Source: Paraburkholderia sp. Tr-20389
Lineage (GTDB): Bacteria > Pseudomonadota > Gammaproteobacteria > Burkholderiales > Burkholderiaceae
Assembly (NCBI RefSeq): GCF_017104565.1
Contig: NZ_JAAGPD010000001.1
Coordinates: forward strand, 186,001 to 250,000
Reading direction: 5' to 3'
DNA length: 64,000 bases
Shown in pieces: positions 1 to 8,300 of the stretch. Positions within the stretch are counted from its first letter, which is position 1. Every line of letters begins with the position of its first letter. Below the pieces are notes generated by a model. The model saw only the letters and a program-made list of their open reading frames with translations. It had not been told where the DNA came from and ran no database searches. The position numbers were made by a program, and so were the translations under genes.

Positions 1-84
1 CATGCTCGACCCGCAGAAACGATAGAAGGACGGACGCACGCGTCGGTCCGCAGGAAAGTACCAGCACTACCAAGGAGTTTTGGC

Positions 85-1398
85 ATGGCACGGATCATCG
101 GAGGCATTGCGGCCTCACACACGCCCACCATCGGGTTTGCCTTCGACAAGAACAAGCGGGACGATCCTGTGTGGGCGCCCATCTTCGAGAACTTCGCGCC
201 GCTCGCCGACTGGCTCGCGGAAAAGCGCCCCGATGTTCTGCTCTTGATCTACAACGATCACGTCACGTCGTTCTTCTTCGATCACTACTCCGCATTCGCA
301 CTCGGCGTGGGGCAGGAATGGAACGTGGCGGACGAGGGCGGCGGACCGCGCGATCTTCCCTCGATCCAGGGCCACCCCGAATTCGCCGCGCACGTCGGCA
401 AGTCGCTGATGACCGACGAATTCGACATGTCGTTCTTCCAGAACAAGCCGCTCGATCACGGCTGTTTCTCGCCGCTGTCGATGCTGTGTCCGCACAAGCC
501 CGAATGGCCCGTGAAGCTCGTGCCGCTGCAGATGGGCGTGCTGCAATTGCCCGTGCCGAGCGCGCGCCGCTTCTACAAGCTCGGGCAGGCACTGCGCCGC
601 GCCGTCGAGAGCTATCCGGAAGACCTCGATGTCGCGATCGTCGCGACGGGCGGCCTGTCGCATCAGGTGCACGGCGAGCGCTCGGGCTTCAACAATACGC
701 CGTGGGACCACCGCTTCCTCGATCTGCTCGAACAGGATCCGGAACAGCTCGCGGGCATGACCCTCGCCGAATACGCCGAGCTGGGCGGCTACGAAGGCGC
801 GGAAGTGATCATGTGGCTGACGATGCGCGGCGCGCTGCCCGCGAATGTCGTCTGCAAGCATCGCAGCTATTACCTGCCGTCGATGGCGGGCATTGCGACG
901 GCGATCTTCGAAGGGCAGGGCGGCGAAACGCGGCCTGCCGTCGTCGAGCGACATCGCGATCGCATGGCCGTCGAACTCACGAACGTCGAGAAGCTGGAAG
1001 GCACCTATCCGTTCAGTATCGAGACGGCCGTCAAGGCTTATCGCATCAACGAATACCTGCACCGGATGATCGAACCCGCGCATCGCGCAGCGTTCATCGC
1101 CGACCAGGAAGCGAGCTTCGAGGCAGCGGGCCTGAGCGAACAGGAGCGCGACCTGCTGCGTCGACGCGACTGGCGCGGCCTGCTTCATTACGGCGTGATC
1201 TTTTTCATGCTCGAAAAGCTCGGCGCCGTGACGGGCGTATCGAATCTGCACATCTACGCCGCGATGCGCGGCCAGACGCTCGAAGAGTTTCAGAAGACCC
1301 GCAACGCGCCCGGCGCGCTCTATTCGGTGGCGGGTAAAACCGCTGCCAAGGCCGACTGGGAAGACGCGGAAAAAGCAAAAGACATCAACAAGGGCTGA
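85..1398 (+). CDS. galA: Gallate dioxygenase (LigB-LigA fused class III extradiol dioxygenase)
   Basis: Ring-cleaving Fe(II) dioxygenase expected to open gallate to 4-oxalomesaconate in the cytoplasm. The N-terminal ~290 residues are a LigB-type catalytic domain, with likely iron ligands His12 (in GIAASHTPT), His59 (in YNDHVTSFF) and a Glu near residue 240 (YEGAEVIMW), and active-site histidines near 125 and 193. Residues ~310-425 form a LigA-like helical domain (YRINEYLHRM, LHYGVIFFMLEKLG). This single-chain B-A fusion of ~420-440 residues is typical of gallate dioxygenases (GalA/DesB) rather than two-subunit protocatechuate 4,5-dioxygenase. The start is fixed by an AAGGAG about 7 bases upstream. 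The following transporter, LigJ-like and LigK-like genes support gallate as substrate. The reading frame is open back to the window edge, but no other start is visible. A TAG at 23-25 in another frame may end an upstream gene. Confidence 0.9.
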   Translation: MARIIGGIAASHTPTIGFAFDKNKRDDPVWAPIFENFAPLADWLAEKRPDVLLLIYNDHVTSFFFDHYSAFALGVGQEWNVADEGGGPRDLPSIQGHPEFAAHVGKSLMTDEFDMSFFQNKPLDHGCFSPLSMLCPHKPEWPVKLVPLQMGVLQLPVPSARRFYKLGQALRRAVESYPEDLDVAIVATGGLSHQVHGERSGFNNTPWDHRFLDLLEQDPEQLAGMTLAEYAELGGYEGAEVIMWLTMRGALPANVVCKHRSYYLPSMAGIATAIFEGQGGETRPAVVERHRDRMAVELTNVEKLEGTYPFSIETAVKAYRINEYLHRMIEPAHRAAFIADQEASFEAAGLSEQERDLLRRRDWRGLLHYGVIFFMLEKLGAVTGVSNLHIYAAMRGQTLEEFQKTRNAPGALYSVAGKTAAKADWEDAEKAKDINKG

Positions 1399-1492
1399 AC
1401 GCCCATCGCGTTGCCGCGACTGGCGCGACGTGCATCGAACATGAATCGCACGCAACGCCAGTACGCACGCGCCGCACTTTAGGAGACTACAC

Positions 1493-2842
1493 ATGCCGGC
1501 GAGCAAGACAATCGACATCAAGGCGTTCATCGACGAACGCCACATTTCGGCCTATCAGTGGCTACTGGTGGTGCTGTGCTTCCTGGCCGTCACCGCGGAC
1601 GGGATGGACGTCGCCATCATGGGCTTCGTCGCGCCGTCCATCATTCACGACTGGGGCATTTCGCGTCCGCAGTTCGGCCTCGTGATGAGCGCAGCGCCGA
1701 TCGGTCTCGTGATCGGCGCGCTCGCAGCCGGTCCGGCATCGGACCGCTTCGGCCGCAAGTGGGTGTTGATCGCGTCGGTGTTTCTGTTCGGCGTGTTCAC
1801 GATCATGACTGCGTTCACGCAGTCGCCGGTGTCGATGGCCGTGCTGCGCATCCTGACGGGCATCGGTCTGGGCGCGGCGATGCCGAACTCGACGACGCTG
1901 CTGTCGGAGTACTCGCCGCAACGCAAGCGCGCGTTGCTCATCACGATCATGTTCACGGGCTTCAACCTCGGGTCGGCGCTGATCGGCTTCGCGGCTGGCT
2001 GGCTGATTCCGTTGCATGGCTGGCGCTCGGTGCTGATCTTCGGCGGCACGTTGCCGCTTGTGCTGATTCCGCTGCAAATCTGGCTGCTGCCCGAATCGGC
2101 TCGCCTGCTCGCGGTGCGCGGTGCGCCTGCTGCACGCATCGGTTCCGTGCTGGGCCGTGTGACGGGTGCCAGGTTCGACGGCGACGAGAAGTTCATCTCG
2201 ACGGAACCGCCGCTGCCGACGCGCAAGCCGATCGGCGTGCTGTTCTCGCAAGGCTACGGTTCGGTCACGCTGGCGCTGTGGGTCACGTATTTCATGGGCC
2301 TGCTCGTGATCTACCTGCTGACGGGCTGGCTGCCGACGCTCATCAAGGACGCGGGCCTCTCCGTGACGGCTGCCGCCAACGTGACGGCGATGTTCCAGAT
2401 CGGCGGGACGATCGGCGCTGTGCTGGTCGGCTGGTTCATGGACAAGACGCGTCCGGCGCATGTGATCAGCGCCGCGTATGTCGGTGGCGCGGTGTTCGTG
2501 CTCGCGCTGGGATGGATGGGCGCACTGTCGTCGTCGCTCGCGCTGCTGGTGTTCGCCGCCGGGTTCTGCATGAGCGGTGCGCAGACGGGCCTCAATGCGT
2601 ATGCGCCGGGCCGTTATCCGACCGTTGCACGTGCGACGGGCGTCAGCTGGATGCTCGGCATGGGCCGCTTCGGCAGCATTTTCGGTTCCGCAGTGGGCGG
2701 CGCGCTGCTCGGGCTCGGCTGGCAATTCGGCGCGATCCTCGCGATGCTCGCTGTGCCCGCCACGCTCGCGGCGATCGCGGTCCAGGTCACGCAGCGCAAA
2801 CAGGTCGATGGACCGGCCGTGTCTGCCAACGCGGCGCACTAA
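1493..2842 (+). CDS. MFS transporter, aromatic acid:H+ symporter (AAHS) family, probable gallate uptake
   Basis: A 449-residue inner-membrane protein with the 12-helix pattern of the major facilitator superfamily. Helix 1 carries the acidic aromatic-acid motif region (TADGMDVAIMGFVAPSI). The loop 2-3 signature is visible as ASDRFGRKW, and the central cytoplasmic loop falls around residues 205-255. These are features of the AAHS group (PcaK, BenK, GalT). It lies 94 bases after the dioxygenase, in the same direction, with an AGGAGAC Shine-Dalgarno just before the ATG. By position it probably imports gallate or a related hydroxybenzoate. The substrate is inferred from neighbours only. Confidence 0.85.
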   Translation: MPASKTIDIKAFIDERHISAYQWLLVVLCFLAVTADGMDVAIMGFVAPSIIHDWGISRPQFGLVMSAAPIGLVIGALAAGPASDRFGRKWVLIASVFLFGVFTIMTAFTQSPVSMAVLRILTGIGLGAAMPNSTTLLSEYSPQRKRALLITIMFTGFNLGSALIGFAAGWLIPLHGWRSVLIFGGTLPLVLIPLQIWLLPESARLLAVRGAPAARIGSVLGRVTGARFDGDEKFISTEPPLPTRKPIGVLFSQGYGSVTLALWVTYFMGLLVIYLLTGWLPTLIKDAGLSVTAAANVTAMFQIGGTIGAVLVGWFMDKTRPAHVISAAYVGGAVFVLALGWMGALSSSLALLVFAAGFCMSGAQTGLNAYAPGRYPTVARATGVSWMLGMGRFGSIFGSAVGGALLGLGWQFGAILAMLAVPATLAAIAVQVTQRKQVDGPAVSANAAH

Positions 2843-2920
2843 GCTCCATGGATTGAAGGGCGCTTGCCGCGAACGAGCGGCATGCGCCTGATTTGAAGCA
2901 TCAAGCGATTGGGAAGAACG

Positions 2921-3946
2921 ATGATCATCGACATTCACGGCCACTACACGACCGCGCCGAAAGCGCTGGAGGCGTGGCGCAACCGCCAGATTGCTGGCAT
3001 CAACAATCCGTCGGAGATGCCGAAGGCATCCGAACTGCACATCACCGACGACGAACTGCGCGAGTCGATCGAGCAGAACCAGTTGCGCCTGATGCGCGAG
3101 CGCGGTCTCGATCTCACGGTGTTCAGCCCGCGCGCGAGTTTCATGGCGCATCACATCGGCGACTTCGAGGTGTCGAGCACGTGGGCCGCGATTTGCAACG
3201 AGCTGTGTTATCGCGTGAGCCAATTGTTCCCCGAGCACTTCATTCCCGCTGCGATGCTGCCGCAAAGCCCGGGCGTGGATACGGCGAGCTGCATTCCCGA
3301 ACTCGTGAAGTGCGTCGAGCAGTACGGCAATGTCGCGATCAATCTGAATCCCGATCCGTCGGGCGGTCACTGGACGAGCCCGCCGCTGTCCGATCGCTAC
3401 TGGTACCCGATCTACGAGAAGATGGTCGAGTACGACATCCCCGCGATGGTTCACGTCAGCACGAGCTGCAACGCGTGCTTCCACACGACGGGCGCGCACT
3501 ACCTGAACGCGGATACGACTGCGTTCATGCAATGCCTGACATCGGACCTGTTCCGCGACTTCCCGAGCTTGCGCTTCGTGATTCCGCATGGCGGCGGCGC
3601 GGTGCCGTATCACTGGGGACGTTTCCGTGGACTCGCGCAGGAAATGAAGAAGCCGCCGTTGCAGGAGCATCTGCTCAACAACATCTTCTTCGATACCTGC
3701 GTGTATCACCAGCCGGGGATCGACCTGCTGACGAACGTGATTCCCGTCGACAACATTCTGTTCGCCAGCGAAATGATCGGCGCGGTGCGCGGCATCGATC
3801 CGCAAACGGGCCACTATTTCGACGACACGAAACGCTATGTCGAAGCCGCCGATATGAATCCCGAACAGCGCTACAAGATTTATGAAGGCAACGCACGGCG
3901 TGTGTATCCGCGCCTCGATGCCACGCTCAAAGCTCAAGGAAAGTGA
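2921..3946 (+). CDS. ligJ: 4-oxalomesaconate hydratase (LigJ-type amidohydrolase)
   Basis: A 341-residue amidohydrolase-superfamily protein beginning [11 protein letters not shown]. This His-x-His metal motif and the downstream [15 protein letters not shown] are characteristic of LigJ-type 4-oxalomesaconate hydratases, which add water to the gallate or protocatechuate cleavage product to give 4-carboxy-4-hydroxy-2-oxoadipate. An in-frame TTG 12 bases earlier overlaps the probable ribosome-binding region, so I prefer the ATG at 2921, which matches the conserved family N-terminus. The stop codon is separated from the next start by one base, consistent with translational coupling to the aldolase that consumes its product. 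A general decarboxylase of the same superfamily (ACMSD-like) is a less likely alternative. Confidence 0.85.
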   Translation: MIIDIHGHYTTAPKALEAWRNRQIAGINNPSEMPKASELHITDDELRESIEQNQLRLMRERGLDLTVFSPRASFMAHHIGDFEVSSTWAAICNELCYRVSQLFPEHFIPAAMLPQSPGVDTASCIPELVKCVEQYGNVAINLNPDPSGGHWTSPPLSDRYWYPIYEKMVEYDIPAMVHVSTSCNACFHTTGAHYLNADTTAFMQCLTSDLFRDFPSLRFVIPHGGGAVPYHWGRFRGLAQEMKKPPLQEHLLNNIFFDTCVYHQPGIDLLTNVIPVDNILFASEMIGAVRGIDPQTGHYFDDTKRYVEAADMNPEQRYKIYEGNARRVYPRLDATLKAQGK

Positions 3947-3947
3947 C

Positions 3948-4631
3948 ATGTACGAACTCGGAGTGGTGTATCGCAACATCAAACGCGCGGATGGCGACGT
4001 CGCGACGCAGCTCGGCGCGCTCGGCAGCGCGACGGTGCACGAAGCAATGGGACGCGTCGGTCTGCTGAAGCCGTATATGCGGCCGATCTACGAAGGCGCA
4101 CAGGTGGGCGGCACGGCCGTGACGGTGCTGCTGCAACCGGGCGACAACTGGATGCTGCACGTCGCGGCCGAGCAGATCCAGCCGGGCGACATCGTGGTCG
4201 CGGCCTGCACGACCGACAACACGGATGGCTTCTTCGGCGATCTGCTGGCGACGAGCTTCAAGGCGCGCGGCGCACGTGCGCTGATCATCGACGGCGGCGT
4301 GCGCGATGTGCGCGTGCTCACCGAAATGCAGTTTCCCGTGTGGAGCAAGGCGATTTCGTCGAAGGGCACCGTGAAGGCGACGCTCGGCTCGGTGAATATC
4401 CCCGTGGTGTGCGCGGGCGGCCTGGTTCACCCTGGCGACGTCGTCGTGGCCGATGACGATGGCGTGGTCGCGGTGCCCGCTGCATTGGCGGCACAAGTGC
4501 TGGAAAAGGCGCTGGCGCGCGAGGCCTTTGAAGGAGAGAAGCGCGCGAAGCTGGCGTCGGGCGTGCTCGGCCTCGACATGTACAACATGCGTGGTCCGCT
4601 CGAAAAGGCGGGACTGCGCTATATCGACTGA
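3948..4631 (+). CDS. ligK: 4-carboxy-4-hydroxy-2-oxoadipate aldolase / oxaloacetate decarboxylase (LigK/GalC-type, RraA fold)
   Basis: A 227-residue protein of the RraA-like/HMG aldolase fold. It is expected to cleave 4-carboxy-4-hydroxy-2-oxoadipate to pyruvate and oxaloacetate and to decarboxylate oxaloacetate, finishing the gallate pathway. Visible family features are the N-terminal helix with [11 protein letters not shown], the central IIDGGVRDV loop (Arg and Asp of the metal/pyruvate site) and [15 protein letters not shown] near residue 165. Length matches LigK/ProA. The longer in-frame start at 3882 lies inside ligJ. ATG 3948 is preferred because the GGAAAG just upstream is well placed and the protein begins at the usual family position. 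Confidence 0.88.
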   Translation: MYELGVVYRNIKRADGDVATQLGALGSATVHEAMGRVGLLKPYMRPIYEGAQVGGTAVTVLLQPGDNWMLHVAAEQIQPGDIVVAACTTDNTDGFFGDLLATSFKARGARALIIDGGVRDVRVLTEMQFPVWSKAISSKGTVKATLGSVNIPVVCAGGLVHPGDVVVADDDGVVAVPAALAAQVLEKALAREAFEGEKRAKLASGVLGLDMYNMRGPLEKAGLRYID

Positions 4632-4638
4632 GGCGGCG

Positions 4639-5346
4639 ATGGTCAGTGGCGCAGCTCCGGGACCGTTGACGGTCGTCTCGTCGATGGCGACGCGCCAGTT
4701 GCTTGCCGATCTGGTGGAAGGCTATCGGCGCGAGACGGGCGAGCCGGTCGAGGTCGATTCGATGGGCGGCGTGGAGGCTGCACGATGTGTGCTCGAAGGC
4801 GAACCGTACGACGTCGTCGTGCTGGCCGCCGATGCGATCGAGCGCCTTGCTGCCGCCGGGCGCGTCGATCCGCACAGCCGCGTGGATCTCGTGCGCTCGG
4901 GCATTGCCGTGGCCGTGAAGGCGGGCGTCACGGCACCCGCTCTTGGCAACGGGGCGGCCGTTCGCCGCGCCGTGATGAATGCGCGGTCCGTCGGCTATTC
5001 GACGGGACCGAGCGGCGCGTACGTGTTGAAGCTGCTCGATGGCTGGGGGATCAGCGCGGACTCTTCGATGCCGCGCGTGGTGCAGGCGCCGCCGGGCGTG
5101 CCCGTCGGCTCGCTCGTCGCGAGCGGCGAGGTCGATATCGGCTTCCAGCAGCTCAGCGAACTGATGCACGTGGAAGGCATCACGGTGGCGGGACTCTTGC
5201 CGCCCGACATTCAATCGACGACGATTTTCTCCGCTGCGATCTGCGGCACGTCGCAGCGGCAGGACAGCGCGCGGGCACTGATCGCGTTTTTCGCGTCGCC
5301 CGCTGCCCACGATGCCAAGCTCCGCCAGGGCATGGAGCCGGCCTGA
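4639..5346 (+). CDS. ModA-like substrate-binding-domain protein lacking a signal peptide
   Basis: A 235-residue protein with the type 2 periplasmic-binding fold seen in ModA and molybdate-like binding proteins. It opens with a beta-strand and hinge (LTVVSSMATRQLLADLV), has a central YDVVVLAADAIERL segment and a later VPVGSLVASGEVDIGFQQLSE. Residues 1-12 are neither charged nor hydrophobic enough for a signal peptide or lipobox, so it looks cytoplasmic. No permease or ATPase accompanies it. It starts 7 bases after the ligK stop and ends the gallate operon, so it is probably co-transcribed. It could be a sensor, or an enzyme in a role such as oxalomesaconate tautomerisation, since no tautomerase is visible here. 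Both roles are speculative. Confidence 0.7.
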   Translation: MVSGAAPGPLTVVSSMATRQLLADLVEGYRRETGEPVEVDSMGGVEAARCVLEGEPYDVVVLAADAIERLAAAGRVDPHSRVDLVRSGIAVAVKAGVTAPALGNGAAVRRAVMNARSVGYSTGPSGAYVLKLLDGWGISADSSMPRVVQAPPGVPVGSLVASGEVDIGFQQLSELMHVEGITVAGLLPPDIQSTTIFSAAICGTSQRQDSARALIAFFASPAAHDAKLRQGMEPA

Positions 5347-5394
5347 TCGTCGTGGACGAGGCAAGGCGGGGTGCGATTCCCGCCGACCGCTTCG

Positions 5395-8300
5395 TCAGGT
5401 TTGCCCAGGTTCTTCCGCCCACCCGCGCAGCAGATTCAGCAATCTCTGCGCGGCATCGTATTCCCCCTCGTTCGCCGCGCTGCAGAAACGGCTCAGCACG
5501 AATTCGCATTGCCCCGACACGATTCGCCAATATCTCACCGACGGCACCCGGGTGTGCAGGCGTGCGAGCGTCAGTTCGAGTTGCGGCGCATGGTCGCTGA
5601 AAGTGCCGTCCGCGAGCCATCGATAGATGTTCAGCTCCGAGACGGAATACACGCTCCAGAAGTCCGGGGACTGGCGATTCTTCCTCGCCAGCCAGCTCTC
5701 GGCGTTATTGGCGAGATCGTTGTTCAGTGAGCGGATCTCGCCGGGCGGCCGCACCACGAGTTCGGCGGCGAGGCAATTGAGCGCGGGATAGAAAGAGTTG
5801 GAATCGTCGGTGATGCGAGCGCGATCGAGTGACGCGTAATACCCCTTCAACATCATCTCCAGCGCCTCGTGCTCGGCTTTCGGCTGCTGGGCGAAGCGCT
5901 CGATCATGGCGAGGCGCTTGTAGGCCGAAGCGCAGATGTTGTGCCGCTCCATCGTCGGGCTCAGGGCGATGAGCGTGTTGATGCGTTTCAGTGCGCCGTT
6001 CACGCGTTCGCGCGCCGCGGCGATGTCGGTCTGCTGGGGCGGTGTGCCTGCGTTGCCGTTGACGGGCGTGACGCGCAACGCTGCCCACGCGCATTTGGCC
6101 GAGAGATTGGCATGTTGCTCGGCCGCGCGCAGGCACGCGCTGCCATCGTTGGCATCGAGCGCCTTCTTGTACCAGTCGACCGCACGTTCGTCCCAGCCCG
6201 CTTCGGAACACGCCATGCCGAACGCTTCGGCAATGGTACCCATGCTTCCCCATTCTTCGCCGAAGCGTGTCTCCAGATAGTTGAGACGCTCCAGATGCGT
6301 GTCCGGCTCGTCGTCGTCATAGCGGAGCTTTGTGATCAGCGCTTCGAGCGCCAGCGTGAGAGCAGGCGCCGACGCGACGCCCGCGTAATGGTCGGGCGGC
6401 GATCTTTTCCGGCTGTTGGGGCGCGAGTCCTTGCATCGGAGTTGCCAGTTCGCGTCGCCGTAGCACTGATACGCAGCCCACGTGTTGCCGTCGAGTCGCC
6501 ATGAGGCGTCGCGCGCCTGTCCGACTGCGTCGCCGAAGCGTTCGCCGGCAAGCAGCGCGCGATAGAAAGTGGTCGCGAAAGTCTCGGCGGCATCGTCGTC
6601 GACGGCCCATCCGGCCGCAATCACGCAGCGCACGCCGATATCGATCAGCGCCTCGGCGACTGACGCGGCGAACTGCGGCCGGTTGATCTCGACACGTTTC
6701 TCGTCGGTCAACAGCTGCCGCGCATCCCGCTCCGCCAGGTGGCAGCAGTTGACGAAGACGAGTTCAGGCACGCGCTCCATGTTCTTGATCTCGCGCGGGC
6801 CCAGAAAGGTGTCGTTCGACAGGACGACGCCTTTGCGTCTGTCCTGGTCCGGACGCGTGGCGATGCCTTTGCGTTTGTCTTCGTCAGAACGTGTGGCGGC
6901 GTCGTCGCTCGCATCGGGTGCCTCGCCGTGCCCGGCGATGTGCACGATGCGCCAGTCGCGCTCGAGCAGCGTGGTGATGATGGTGCGGGCATTGGGACGG
7001 TTCTGGCCGCTCGCGTCACCGATGAGCTCGCGCACGTTTTCCGCGCCGTGACGCTCGCGCAACAACCGGGCGACAGCTTCCGCTTCCTTGCGCGCGCCCG
7101 GCAGGCGCACATAACGGGTGGGATCGCAATCGGGCTCGCCGATCACGAGCATCTGCGCGTCGCTATCCGTGTCGGACACGAAGCGCCGGTCGTCCGTGGT
7201 GCGCAGCTTGCGGATGAGCTTCGAACGGATCGCCCACGGCCGCGTGTCCTGTTGCTGGGGGCCATCCGTCTGCGCGCAGTCGAGCAGTTCCCACGGAATG
7301 CCCGCCGTGCCCTGGTCGAGCTGGATCTGCATCTCGGTCGAGCCGGCGAGAAACGGCCGGATTTCGAGCGGCACGACAAGTTGAAAGAGCGCGCCTCTGA
7401 TACTGGTGTCCTGGCACTGGTCGTTCGAGGAAGCGGTGACGAGTTCGCGCAACAGACGCACCTGCGTGGCGACGCAACGGACTTCGGAGCGCGCGCGCCG
7501 CGTGTCGAGCGTAAAGGATATCTCGTGCTCGCCCTCCGTTGAGACCTGGGATACCGCACTGATCAGATCGTAGTCCGCGCCCCGGTAGCTCGATTCGAGC
7601 GGGCGGCGCAGTGCGCCCGCACCGTGTTCGACCGATTTCTCGACGTCGTACCGGCCGGGCATCGCGGCGCTCAGCAGCTGAAGCGAGCGCCACGCTTCCG
7701 TTGCACGGTCGAGGAAGAGTTCATAGATCTTGAGTCGCGCGACTTGCGGCCAGCCCGTGAGCGCAAGCCGCTGATTCGCCTGCCATACGCCCTCGGCGAT
7801 GAACCGCGCAGACGCGCCCGCCGTCACGTCGATCCCGCCGCTACCCACCAGAACGGACGAGAAGTCGAACGGCTCGGTGCGCTCGCGCTCGCGCGTTCGC
7901 TCCAGAAGGCGTTGCGACCACGCGATCACGCCTTGCCGCACCGACGCCATCGCATCGCTCGTGTGCAACTTGCCTTCGCTGCCAAGGCCGATCACAACGA
8001 CGCCTTCGGGGCGCGGCAACTGCTTCTCGTCGTAGAGATTGGCATTCAGGTTGCAGAAGATCAACTGCGTTTCGGTTGTCTGCGGATAGCGGCCGTTGCG
8101 CAGCGATTCGCTCATCGTTTTGCCGATCAACAAATCGACCACGCGCTCGGTACCCGTCAGCGCGAAGCCGCGGTAGTGGCCGATCATCACGGGACCGTGC
8201 GCGAACTTCAGATTGGCGTTGACGACCGTGATACTGAGCGGGCGCGCGGCACGCGTGTCGGCCGCAAGCGAATCGGCGCCTTCGACGCGCTGCAGATCGT

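Noticed and set aside
1562-3982. 806-codon antisense open frame across the MFS and ligJ genes
   Set aside because: Arg/His/Glu-rich shadow composition typical of GC-rich reverse frames. The plus-strand genes have clear family motifs and ribosome-binding sites.
5369-5386. Short GCGGG/CCCGC hairpin between the ModA-like and CHAT genes
   Set aside because: Only a 5-bp stem with an 8-base loop and no T run; too weak to call a terminator.
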